This document shows positions 53,477 through 63,828 of a stretch of DNA of 64,000 nucleotides, piece by piece. The DNA comes from Chloranthus sessilifolius (lineage: Eukaryota; Streptophyta; Magnoliopsida; Chloranthales; Chloranthaceae), in the NCBI GenBank assembly GCA_021018995.1, contig CM037587.1, positions 5,210,866-5,274,865 on the forward strand, written 5' to 3'. The notes under the pieces are model-generated. The model was given only the letters and a program-made list of their open reading frames with translations. It was not told the DNA's origin and did no database searches. Made by a program: the position numbers and the translations under genes. The first letter of the stretch is position 1, and each line of letters begins with the position of its first letter.

Positions 53477-53956
53477 TGTGAGTTTGGAGATTATTAGGGG
53501 TGATGGCAATGCCGAAGCTCCTTTGATCTTTGAATTTGGCTTGGAATTCTTGTAAATTGTTACTTTCTTTTGCTAATACAATGGGTGAGGACCCTCCAAC
53601 CTCAAGTTTACCTATCAAAAAAAAAAAAAACAATTGGGTTGTTTGGCCTCTATACTGTGCTACACAGGAACCATGTTTTGGGCTCTCTTTGTTCTTGGGC
53701 ATGAGTGGTAATAATATTTTCTAACTGATTTATGTTCAATAGATTATAGATATGTTGTTTTATAATTTATTGGATTTTGACTTATGGGCTTTGATTATTT
53801 ATTTACTTATATATTTTTTGGTGGGAAGTGAGCATGGCAGTTTCTCTCAGGACCCAAAGTTGAATAGTTTGGTTGGGCATTTTCTTCATTCATCTATTCT
53901 TGTACCTTATCATGGCTGGTATGTTCTTCTTTACTCTGTGTTTTTTTTGTATTTAG

Positions 53957-54117
53957 AGGATGGATAAAGGCAGACTGGTACTAAGGACGCAGTGACTTAC
54001 TTGATCCCATAGTAGTTTCGCTACAATCTTCGGTCGATATCCAACTGGTGGGAGATGACTTGCTGGTTACAAATCCCAAGAGGATTGCTGAGGCAGTTAA
54101 GAATGTTAGATCTGATT
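53957..54117 (+). pseudogene. Plastid-type enolase exon fragment
   Basis: The frame from 54018 reads SLQSSVDIQLVGDDLLVTNP, then KRIAEAVKN. VGDDLLVTNPKR is a signature of enolase (2-phosphoglycerate to phosphoenolpyruvate), and the SLQSS...IAEA variant resembles the plastid isoform as I remember it. Upstream in the same frame, GAGGAT...GATAAAGGCAGACTGG is a decayed EDPFDQDDW region, interrupted by a TAA. An AG splice site (GTATTTAG) precedes it at 53956. Only one exon is present, 40 bp after the desaturase exon 2 donor. Confidence 0.75.
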
Positions 54118-54284
54118 GTCACGATCTAAGATAACCTAGTAGATTACTCTCATGTGTCGCCAAGTTTAACCTATTACGTGTGGATCATTTGGTGTATGAT
54201 TGGATAACACCAACTCACAAGTGTTTGTCCTTTACAAGGAGACTACTTCCTAAAAGCCACCTTTTTTACGGTTGACAGCGTTTC

Positions 54285-54385
54285 ATTCCGTGGTTAACCA
54301 CCAAAACTTTGATGGTTGACCACAAAAAGAAATGTGGTTAACCACCTTTGGTTTGGTGGTTGACCACCACTTATAAGTGGGTCAA
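54285..54385. repeat. GTGGTTAACCAC palindrome cluster
   Basis: Four full words (GTGGTTAACCAC twice, GGTTGACCAC twice) plus diverged halves in about 100 bp, with different spacers. Confidence 0.8.
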
Positions 54386-54999
54386 CCGTGAGATTCCCTC
54401 CGAAAAAAAGATTTCTTTTCTCTTATTTCTTTTTAGTTTAAAACTTATATAAATACTCTTTACGAGTCTCCTTGTTTCTCATCTCTCTATATACCAAACC
54501 ACTCAGTCGTTCCAAGAGAGAATTGAACCCCCCTGCCTTTGAAACTATTCATCAGATCTTCATTATGATTCAAAGGCTTTTATTCTACCTTTATCCTTCT
54601 GAAAAATATTACACTTGAGGTTTCAAGTGTGTATTGGCTCGTGGAATCTAGTGGCCTTGGTGAAATCTGAGATACTGTTAATCACTGAAAAGTACCACCT
54701 TTCACCTCTTAACCTAGCCTTTGCTAGACCTTGAAGCTCACTAATAACCTAGTTTTAGCTTGTTTTATAGTTAAGAATAAAATGTGCAGCTTAACACAAA
54801 GTCTGTACTTTTTGTGCTAAGAAGAGAGAGAATTCAAGCAAAAGTTGACAACTGAACTAGAAAGTGATGGAACACCATGGTGGTACACACCTTGGTGACT
54901 ACTTTGCATGTCATAACGGACCAAAGAAGTTCAACAGATGACAGATGTTTGGATGAGAGTAGAGGAAGCTACACAGAAGCATGTGCACTGCAGCAGAGG

Positions 55000-55515
55000 A
55001 ACCAATGCCTTATCTCGCACAGCTGAGGTGCAACCTCGCGAAGTTCAAATCACTGGCAAAGTCCCCTTGAGCAGCTATCGTGCAGTTTAGCTGAGAGCAA
55101 GTGCTTAAAGACCTCGCAAGGATCTCTCACCTTAAACCTTCAAAAACATTATTTGCGTAGATCTCGTGGAGATCAAGCCTTAGAGCAATCGCGTGCAGCA
55201 ACTCGCGAGTCCAACATACACAAGGAACCAAAGCTAACTCGCAAAGTTCTCACATGGCTCTGGAAGAGAGAGATGCCCAGAAGTTCTCTCGCGCAGATCT
55301 CGCACGCCTAGAAGCTTAACCCTGAACCAAGAGAGATGTAAAGTCTATCTGCGCGAGTACCTCACGACTGGATTTTCTGAAGCTCTTCTGCGCGAGTGCA
55401 TTCAAAGCCAAAGTAGCTGTGTGATCACCTGAAGTCCTTCTGCGTGAGACAGCAGCATTCAAAGCCAAACTCTACCCCGTGAAGACTCTACAAGCTGCAC
55501 GATAAAAATAATGCC
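55000..55515. repeat. CTCGCGAG-type word array
   Basis: About a dozen words around CTCGCGAG / CTGCGCGAG / TCTCGCGCAGATCTCGC in about 500 bp with irregular spacing. CpG density here is far above the surroundings. Confidence 0.7.
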
Positions 55516-57809
55516 TAGAAGCCAGCCTTGCGAAGCTCGGGCTCTCCACTTCTCAACCCTAACTCAAGGACCCTTTGGGGATTTCCCCAAGTCTAGGGCA
55601 CACATCTCGAGGCATGGATTCCGATGCATATATTCCAAGTCACCCAACGATATTTTGGATATTTCACACCTTCTAGGGCACGCATCCTAATGCCCCACAG
55701 TTCTCAAAGTAGCCAAGGGTCGCAGATGGACCACTTAATCAACTCCACATCCTCACCCTTGCTTCCAGGCCACACCAAAGTTCAAGGATTGCTTATAAAT
55801 AGAACATCGTCCTATTTTGTAAATTATCTAGGGATTAGCCTGTGATCACGTAGGGTTAGGGTTAGGGTTTGATTACCTCTTTTTTTATTTTTTCTTCTTT
55901 CTTCGCCCAGCACTTGCTAGCTAAATCTTTGGTAAACAATTAGGTGTAGTTTTATTTAAGTTTTATAATAGATCATTTAAACATTGGGATTTGGTGTTGA
56001 GTTGTTGTGTATAAGGTTGTTGCCTTGAGAGATTTCATTGTTAATAACACCGGATTAATGGAATCTTTGTTTGAATGCTTACTCAATCTGTTATTCTCCT
56101 ATTTGTCTGTAGTTCTGTTCAGGCTATAGCATACATTTAGGTTTTGAGCTTATTGAAAAGCCCATGGAACCTTGAGCGTGATGCCCTGGGACCATGGTGG
56201 CAGTCAGCAGTTTTCATGTTCTGTTTTTAGTATTTGTAGGTAAGGGAGCCTCTGTGGATAGCCTGTGACCATTAGAGTGGACAGACTATAGCCCTAAGGC
56301 AAACTTAGTCACGGATCTGAGATGGATTATTCTTCTCTGCACTTGGGCTTGTGCCTTAGTGAGAGATTGTGTAGGAATACACTCCCCTCTGTTTTACTCG
56401 ACCGCCATCAGATGTTAGATTTGGCTTCTCTGTAGTGATTGCAAACTGGGAAGCTGAGTCATTGTAGGCCTTTTGTAGCAATGATCAGCTGTGCTTCAAT
56501 CCTTATTCAACTTGTTGTTGGTCCTTTGTGTGGGCATCAATGCACCCCTGGCCTTGATAATACACATAGGGCTTTATGAGTTGGAACTCCTATGAATGTC
56601 AGCCAAATCTATGCGTAGAAATGGGGAGCTTGTAGCCTGGCAAACATAGTCTGTAATGGTATTCATGGCCTGGTTTGATCCATTGGATGAGGTTTGATCA
56701 GCTTACTCCTTTGGATTAGATTAGCAATTTTTGGCTTAATCAATGGGATTTGATAGACTCTATTGGATAGACTATAGCCATTTGAGTGGACAGACTATAG
56801 CCTTAAGAGCGCCCCAAATTGCATGGGTTAAGTCGGATGCTTCTACCTTGTTGAGGTTAGTAATAGCACTTCAGCAAGGACTTGCTGCAAAGAGAGCCCT
56901 AAATCTAAGCTGCATAACTGAATGAATTTTACCCTAAGCTGCTTTCTTCTCACCCTTTTACTTTTATTTTAACACATATCATCATCCTTCTTTATCCCTT
57001 TCTTTAGCTGTAGTTTATTCTTGTCTTTTCCTAGTTTTTAGTATAGCTTAGTGACACCTAAACACCCTTCCTTTAGGAATGCCAGATCTACAGTTAGATT
57101 TGGAGACTATTATACAATCCTTGTGGTTCAGATCAACACTCTCTGTGGGACAAACTCTTACTTATCAAAACTTGTTACAACAGATCATGTATCTTGCAAG
57201 TCTGTGTGTATTTTTAGACTTGCTGTTTTGTATTTTTTTTAATCCACCTTTGATTTAATTTTTACTAACACATTCTTATCACTGTTTTCAAATAAAGTTA
57301 GCAACAAGCATCTAAAATATCCTTTCAGGTACTGTTGTGGCTCATCTGAACACGAGTGGACCATCGTGCGACTCAGTGGTTGAAGCCAATAAATCGGGGC
57401 TCTATGAGGACGCGTAGTGGAATCTAGCGTTGTAGTTTGGGAAGGTTTGATAGGACTAGTGTGTCTGCATTCATTCGGTACTTTTTATAACTTTTGAACT
57501 CATAATGTATTTGTTGCCTTGGATCTGGCATAAATCCTGTGATATTTCCCTTTTGGTTTTTCCACGTAAAAATCTTATGTTATGTGATGATTGTTTTATT
57601 TTTATTATTTATTATCTATATCATCGCTAGGCAAATCTAGGATACCGAAATTTCAATTGGTATCAGAACTAGTGCACTTGATTTCAGTTATCAAGAACCG
57701 AGTGTTCCTAAGGCATTTTTTAGTAACCTAGATTTATCATTTTCAAAGTGGGATAGACAAAATGGTTTAAACAAACAAAAGGGTTTTAAAAATAAATCTT
57801 TTGAAAATG

Positions 57810-58767
57810 TCCATTGTTACAAGTGCAAGAGTTTAGAAGACATTGCTTTGAATTGCCCAAATTGGAAGAAGGAATAAAATAAGTGTAGAGCCTTTGTTGC
57901 TACAATAAATGAGTCAGCTGTCATTGTTTCTAGTGATGTTGAATTATCATCCAATTTTGAAAAAGAGGCTTGTGACATTAATGAAGCCTATGACGAGTTG
58001 TACCTCGAGTGGATGAAACTGATTAAAGTGAAGGGTAAGCACTTAAAAGAATTATTCGAGTTGAAAAGTGTTAACTCCTCTCTAAACTCCGAAGTTAAGG
58101 AACTTAAGCTTGTCAAAGAGAAATAAGAAAGCACTATGAGATCTCTCCAAGATAAAGTTAGGTTCCTTAAAAATGTCAAGAGCATCATGAGAATTTTAAG
58201 GCCCTCACCCTTGAAAATGAGAAGTTGAAAAGTAAACTTGCCTCATCAACCTCAAAGTTCACTAGTTTTTATAAGGGTGAAGAAAAGCTTGAAAAATTGG
58301 TTGGCATTGGAAAATCAGCAGCTGATAAGGGTGGTCTTGAATATGTTGGTACTTCTTCCTTTAAGCCCAAGACCAACCCAAAGCCACTTGTGAATATCGT
58401 TGATGTTCCTAAAATTATTGGTAGAAAAGCCCCTAGGTTCCTTGACTATGGTAGACAAGGGCATGTTATTTCTAACTGTGCTATTAGGAAAAGGGACATG
58501 TATCAATCCCCAACGATTGGAAGGAAACACATAGATAGGGAGAGTAATCGGTCTCATGATAGATATATTCCAAATAGGTACCCAAATGTTCATAAAGATA
58601 GAAAGAGAAATATGCACTTCAATAAACCTATCTCTAATAGGTACATAAAGGTTTCTCAATATCATAATTTGAGGTCAAATTTAAGGAATGTTGAGAGAAG
58701 CTATTTTTGTACTTGTATTGCAATTCCTAGATACACTCTCAAGTGGATCAGGAAGAGCGATTTGATT
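57810..58767 (+). pseudogene. Ty1/copia gag-pol N-terminal remnant
   Basis: Broken frames read VHCYKCKSLEDIALNCPNW (decayed CCHC knuckle), then an EEL/LKL-rich helical region, then LEKLVGIGKSAADKGGLEYV and RFLDYGRQGHVISNCAIRK (a second knuckle in which two cysteines are lost), ending IPRYTLKWIRKSDLI near the start of the protease region. This order is typical of plant copia polyproteins. Several stops are present, and no integrase or RT follows. Confidence 0.7.
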
Positions 58768-59822
58768 TGAGCTTCTTTGTTTTTGTATCTTAGTAAGTTT
58801 TTACTTTCTCCTTATTTTTTTATTTTTTATTTATAAGAAATCAAAAAAATATAAATATTTTTTTGAAAAGAATTTTTAAATATATATATATATATATTTA
58901 TAAGTGTGTCATTTATAATCATATATTCAATTCTATTATCTTGCATGCACATTTGTATACGTTGGGCCTCTCCTTATATTCATTAAATTTTAAGTGCATA
59001 GGTGTTCTTCATCACATTGTGTGCATATGTGTATCGTAGTTAATTAACCTTTAAAATCATGCATATCTGACTTTTCAATTCATCATCATATAGTTGATAA
59101 ATTATTTGAAGGTGATGTTCTAGCTTTAGATGATTGTCTATTCATATGGAGTGTCACCTATGTCATTAGCCTTTTTTAGCCTTATTTTTTTTCAATGGAA
59201 AAGGGCTACACAGACGACTCGTGTGAAAGTCATCACTAAGTGGACGGTGAAAAGGGCTAAAGAGTCAGTTGTAGAGTGAAAGTCGTTGTCTTCAAATTCC
59301 ACTTAATAGTCAATTTTTTTGAGATATTAAAAAAATAAATAAATAAAGAAAACAAGAGAGAAAAAAATGCTCTAAAGTTCTATTCTCCTCAATTCAGAAA
59401 TTATGAGGAAGAGACGAAAATGACTACCTACACAAGTCTGGTGAGAAAGCCACCATCCTCTTGGGTAGAATGATCGGGAAGTCCACTTGGGTATTTTGGT
59501 TTATATAATTTTATAAACTTCCCTTTGTTATTTATTGAAGATTTACATGTTTCGAAGATGTAGTTGGGTTAAAAAATTTCTCACCATATATCCCTTATTT
59601 TTTCTAACACTCTTCATGTTTGAGACGATTATCCTTGGCCACTGCATCATCTCATTCATCTTGTCAAATATATGTGAAAATTGTGAATTTGCATAAGCAT
59701 GATTGATGAGTGTTTATTGCTTAGAAAATAGATATGTGCAGTGTATGTTGTTTATTAGTTACTTGAGATTCAATGAATTATAGGATTATCCTTTCTGATT
59801 CGATGTGCTTGATTGATGACTC
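58768..59822. other. Non-coding sequence, no gene seen
   Basis: AT-rich, with a short TA run near 58878. Near 59195-59330 GAAAAGGGCTA and GTGAAAGTCGT phrases recur. Nothing else was recognised. Confidence 0.5.
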
Positions 59823-60359
59823 TATAACATCCCGAAAATTTCGACCTTTGAACAGTACGCCTCGGTGTGCATGCCCGACTGGTCACGTACCCGACATTGT
59901 AAAATTAATTAAATAAATTATTTTAGGCTAGGTCTTAAGTGAAAAAGGCTGATTTAGATTATGTGTGAGTTATTAGATGATTTCGTATACACCAAGCTTC
60001 GATGTATCGGCTCAACACCAAATCCGATAGATAGGTGGTTTGGGTGTGTAGGCCCCACACTAAACCAAAGAGTATTTAGGTAGTAAGAAACACCTCGCTT
60101 AGGTGTATCTATTTCACGTGAAATTTAGTTCTTTGAATAAGACTAACACCCAAAAGGGATGTATGTGTTGTATAGGGGAACCAGCCCCTTTAACTTATAA
60201 AAGAAGGCAAGGCTTTTCTTATAAGCCATTGGCCGTTTACAAAAGGTTGAGTTTTTAGAGAGAGAGAGAGAGAGAGAGAAGAACTTGAACCTTGTGTATT
60301 TGGAACTTTGAAAATAGACTTGAAATAAGAACTTGAACAAGAATCGAATATAATTTGTG

Positions 60360-60838
60360 AATCGATCCGGCACGGCGGGATATCCGTGAATTGATCTATG
60401 TACGCCCTTGGACCGCTTTGGCGGGATTTACGTACTCCTTTGGATATCTTTGAATTTATGTACACCCTTGGACCGCTTTGGTGAGATTTACATACTCCTT
60501 TGGGCATCTTCGTATCTGTGTACACCCTTGGACCGCTTTGGCGGGATCTATGTACGCCCATAGACCACTTTGGCAGAATTTACGTACTCCTTTGGACAAC
60601 TTCATATCTGTGTACACCCTTGGACCGCTTTGGCGGGATCTATGTACGCCCTTGGACCACTTTGCCGATATTTACGTACTCTTTTGGACATCTTCGTATT
60701 TATATACACCCTTGGACTGCTTTGGCAGAATTTACGTACTCCTTTGAACATCTTCGTATCTATGTACGCCCTTGGACCGTTTTGGCGGGATTTATGTATA
60801 CCCTTGGACATCTTTGAATCTATGTATGCCTTCAACCG
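60360..60838 (+). repeat. 60-bp tandem array built on a CCGCTTTGGCGGGAT stem phrase
   Basis: About seven or eight units of (mostly) 60 bp, each containing GTACRCCCTTGGACCGCTTT and GGCGGGATTTACGTACTC. CCGCTTTGGCGG can form a small hairpin. The array starts from a single CCGGCACGGCGGGATATCCG, the phrase present once in family A LTRs. Confidence 0.9.
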
Positions 60839-60881
60839 CAGTCTTCGTGAATCAAACTATAAGTCAAGAAAATTTTAAGTG

Positions 60882-61020
60882 GACCGCTATGGACGGATTA
60901 TGCATTTTTGTGAATCGCTAAAGGCGGATTATATGTAATTGTGGACTGCTAAGGGTAGATTATGTGTATCTGTGGACCGCTATGGGCGGATTATAAATAC
61001 CCTATGGGCCGCTAGGGCGG
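60882..61020 (+). repeat. Second tandem array, TGGACCGCTATGGGCGGATTA
   Basis: Five units of 25-40 bp variants of GGACCGCTATGGGCGGATTA, again a CCGC...GCGG hairpin word, directly following the 60-bp array. Confidence 0.85.
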
Positions 61021-61625
61021 AATCGAACTCAAATAAAATCAAGATAAGACATGTAAGTGAATTTGGATCAAACTCAGTAAATCATCTTTTGTTTTGACAT
61101 GAACAAGACACCCTGTTTTGATATGAATTTCGAATCTAGTGAGAGAAGACCTTGATATAAGTTTTGGTTTTGATAAGAAAATATCTTTGAAATCAGTTTC
61201 TATTTTGATAAGAAAATGCCTTTGAAATTAGTTTCGATTTTGAATATGAAAATGTTTTGATCTTTGTCTTTGAGTCTATGCATGACTGATGAGATGTATA
61301 TTGGTATCAATTTTCTACACTAAGCTTAGACTGTTCGCTCAACCCGACTATATGTCACAGGTATAACATTTATCAGGACACTGGACTTGAGGATTGAGGA
61401 CTTGAGGATTTGTGAGATTCTGGGATTGTAGTTTTAGTACATCATGGATTTTGGTAAGTTTAGACTTGGTGTTTTCATATTGGATATTAGAATTGGAGTT
61501 TTAAATTATGTCATGTGTTACCTGCCTTGATTTCTACATGTATGTGGATGTACCAAGTATTCTGTATCAGATTGTGATCTACGATCTGGCGGTCTGGGTT
61601 TTCCCATTTGGTTTTTGGTGTAAAG

Positions 61626-61672
<47 letters not shown>

Positions 61673-61706
61673 GAAATTCAGGTTGAAAAAATCCGAGCTA
61701 TCACAG

Positions 61707-61787
61707 TTGGTATCAAAGCTATAGTAGTAGATTCTTTTGGGACATGGGAGACCCAACTGTGACTCTGTCACAATTGGTATCAGAGCC
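61707..61787 (+). promoter_or_regulatory. Duplicated primer-binding site
   Basis: TTGGTATCAAAGC (61707-61719) directly follows the LTR. TTGGTATCAGAGCC (61774-61787) lies 67 nt downstream and matches initiator tRNA-Met better. Each is preceded by a (T)CACA(G/A) junction, so the second looks like a copy of the LTR/PBS border. The reverse element at 26.2 kb has the same arrangement. Confidence 0.7.
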
Positions 61788-62083
61788 TAGGCATTAGGTT
61801 TTATTGGGACTCAAACGCGATGGCATTAGGTTCTGTCGGAACTTAGGAGGGATTCATAATCCTTATTCTGAAATCTTCTTGAGATTCAGAGCCATGTCTC
61901 TGAATGAGTTTAGGTTTTGTTGGAGCTTAGGCTTCAGGTCTTATGTGAGAAGGTTGTGACTTTTGGCTTTTGTCAGAACATAAGGAGCATAGAGAGACTT
62001 AGATTATGTTTGATTAAGATTAGAGGTTTGGATCTTCACGATCACATCTAATTAAATCTTTATTTGATCAATAATAGATCGAT

Positions 62084-63250
62084 ATGTCTGGCAGAGGCCA
62101 ACGATCGAGGGGTGGTCATGTTCGAAACACAAGCAGTGGTGAAAGAATTGTCGGGAGAGAGAATGTCATTCCGTTGGGAGAAGGAAATAAAGACAGAGAA
62201 GAAAGACAAAGAATGGTGCATACCATGGAAACCATGACAAATGCTATGGCTCAGCAGGCAACATTGTTGGCAGCTAATAATACCAATAACCATTAGCAGA
62301 TGCCACCTACGCCTCCAGTTACACCTATTCCACCACCTCATTCTGGATTCGTTGATTTTAGGAGATTAAGACCTCTTAGTTTTTATGGTCAGACTGATCC
62401 GCTTGAAGCGGAAACATGGCTGAACCAAATCAAGAAACTTCTTCAAAGGTTACCGTGTACTGAAGAGGAAAAGATGAGTTGGGCTTCTTTTCAGTTAGAA
62501 GGAGAAGTCGATCCTTGGTGGAAGTCAGTTTTGAGAATGAGAGAGCAAGAGAATCCATAGGAGATATGAACTTGGGAATAATTTGTTGAAGTGTTCAACA
62601 AAGAATACTTTCCTAAGCAAGTGAGAAATCAGATGGCAGCGAAGTTCATGACATTAGAACAAGAAGGGATGTTCGTACGGGAGTATGGGATAGAATTTAC
62701 AAGGTTGTCAAGGTTTGCACCTCAATATGTGGCCACAGAATAGATGAAGGCCAGCAAGTTTGAAGAGGGCTTAAGGTCGAATATACACGATAGGGTCTCC
62801 GTGTTTGAATTGGAGACCTATGTGGCAGTGATGGGTAAGGCGTTGGTTGCTGAGAAAGCTATAGAAGGCATGTACAAGAGACGAGAGCAGCGAAGTAAAA
62901 ATATAGTGGGTCAAGGGAGATCGAGTAATTATGAGCCGGCAAGCAGTGGCCCGAGGTTCTTGATGTCAGTGCCCACTCAACCTACTCAGACCCTTTATGC
63001 AGAACCGCCTATGTCCACGCTTGCAGTGACCTTTCACCCTTCGAATCTTACGACAACTAGAGTGTTGCGAATACAACATGTTCCACCCACCTCTTCGTTT
63101 GTAGTTGGTAAATCATGCCTAAGATGTAGGGGACGACATCGAGCAGTCAAGTGTAAGTGAACCACGGGCGCATGCTTCAATTGTGGCCGGATGGGGCATC
63201 AGATAAGGGACTGTCCGGAACCGAAGAAGGACAGGACGACTTCGGGATGA
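62084..63250 (+). pseudogene. Ty3/gypsy gag with six in-frame stops
   Basis: A single frame with no net frameshift from ATG 62084 to TGA 63248. It encodes a gag start (MSGRGQRSRGGHVRNTS, MTNAMAQQATLL), the retrotransposon gag domain (FRRLRPLSFYGQTDPLEAET, then WLNQIKKLLQRL, VDPWWKSV, then YFPKQVRNQMAAKF and FTRLSRFAPQYVATE) and a CCHC knuckle (GACFNCGRMGHQIRDCPEPK, CX2CX4HX4C). Stops are at 62294, 62558, 62567, 62579, 62741 and 63158. Each could come from one transition in a CAA, CAG, CGA or TGG codon, as expected from deaminated methylcytosine. No protease or RT frame follows. Confidence 0.88.
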
Positions 63251-63828
63251 AAAACCATTGATCATACAAGTGTTGCATATATCGTGTACTAGTATGTTTA
63301 ATCCTGATAATGGTAATCTTTTGATATGGATGTATGATCGCTACTCTTAGATCGGATCTTTAGTGTATGTATAAGGAATGGATGGATATATATCTTTTGG
63401 AGCATAAATTTTGGATGAATATCACATTTGTAAAATTTTGGATGGCATGGTTTGTTAAATTTTTGGATATATATGTATTTTCCTTGCAGGGTTGAAAACC
63501 TTAATTAGTCATAATGGTGACTAAATTATGGGTAAGTATGCGAATGGGTTTTTAGAACCCTTGTTGATACATTAGTTGTATAGTAATGTGAAATAGCAGT
63601 GGATATGTAGGGGAATACTCTGTGTGCAGGATAAATGGTAGTTAGCCTAATTGTGACTAATTGAGTGATTATGTGACTAGACTTAACATAGGACAAGTGT
63701 GGGCCCTCTGTGTTTAACGTGTGGTCTTACTGTGATCGTTGTTCGTAGGGTTTGTTCATCCTTGTGACCACCTTGTTGCTAATGTGGGTTATTGTGAACA
63801 ATCATGGATAATAGATTGTGTAAAGACC
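63251..63828 (+). mobile_element. Non-coding internal region after gag
   Basis: No pol domain in any frame. Together with the similar layout at 24080-25838 this suggests gag-only (TR-GAG-like) elements. The far end of the element is outside the window. Confidence 0.5.

Larger units (their letters stand above)
48246..53630 (+). mobile_element. Near full-length L1-type LINE with 15-bp TSD
   Basis: A 5385-bp LINE with a 5' leader, ORF1, ORF2, a tail AATGGGTGAGGACCCTCC and poly-A. The target duplication CAATTGGGTTGTTTG is exact (48231-48245 and 53631-53645) and lies in desaturase exon 1. The first bases contain a short direct repeat (TTTGCTCTGAGGTC twice, about 35 bp apart). All coding regions are broken. 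Confidence 0.95.
47959..53918 (+). pseudogene. Plastid-type omega-3 fatty acid desaturase fragment (exons 1-2), split by a LINE
   Basis: Exon 1 (47959-48245, continuing at 53646-53707) encodes RVLKVSGPMKVVSVDEEEER, REFDPAAPPPFDL, then SISYVIRDVAVVLGLAVVAA and NNWVVWPLY. This matches the plastid FAD7/FAD8-type omega-3 desaturase, which makes trienoic fatty acids. A one-base deletion (CAGGAACC for CAGGGAACC) shifts the frame just before GTMFWALFVLGHE. Exon 2 is 53829-53918 with good borders and encodes [20 protein letters not shown], then [10 protein letters not shown]. The first histidine box, split across the exons, would read HECEH instead of HDCGH; both histidines are kept. The transit-peptide part upstream and all exons after YHGW are missing, and a 5.4 kb LINE sits in exon 1, so this cannot make an enzyme. 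Confidence 0.88.
54118..57660 (+). mobile_element. Long LTR or leader region of a Ty1/copia-type element
   Basis: It lies upstream of a copia gag remnant. Near its end, CCGAAATTTCAATTGGTATCAG resembles an LTR end plus initiator tRNA-Met binding site (57640-57665). A possible LTR start is TGTCACGATCTAAG at 54118. The extent is uncertain. It contains two word arrays (54285-54385 and 55000-55510). The short open frames inside show no similarity. Confidence 0.5.
59823..61705 (+). mobile_element. 5' LTR (family D) of a gag-only Ty3/gypsy-type element
   Basis: It starts TATAACATCCCGAAAA (a mutated TGTAACATCCCG) and ends CCGAGCTATCACA, followed directly by a primer-binding site and gag. It is 1883 bp. 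It shares the CAACCCGACTATATGTCACAG|GT acceptor-like site with family C (about 61340-61362) but has no acidic exon. It carries two tandem arrays and a TA microsatellite (61628-61669). Confidence 0.85.

Noticed and set aside
55845-55872. Telomere-like TAGGGTTAGGGTTAGGG
   Set aside because: Only about three units and of TTAGGG rather than the plant TTTAGGG type. Such short runs are common in plant leaders and do not support an interstitial telomere.
58225-58767. Intact host gene of 181 codons
   Set aside because: It reads as the knuckle and linker region of a copia polyprotein in frame with other broken pieces, so it is a transposon remnant.
60478-60878. Overlapping open frames of 89-105 codons in three frames
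   Set aside because: The 60-bp tandem unit is divisible by 3, so any stop-free frame stays open. The sequence is an LTR array.
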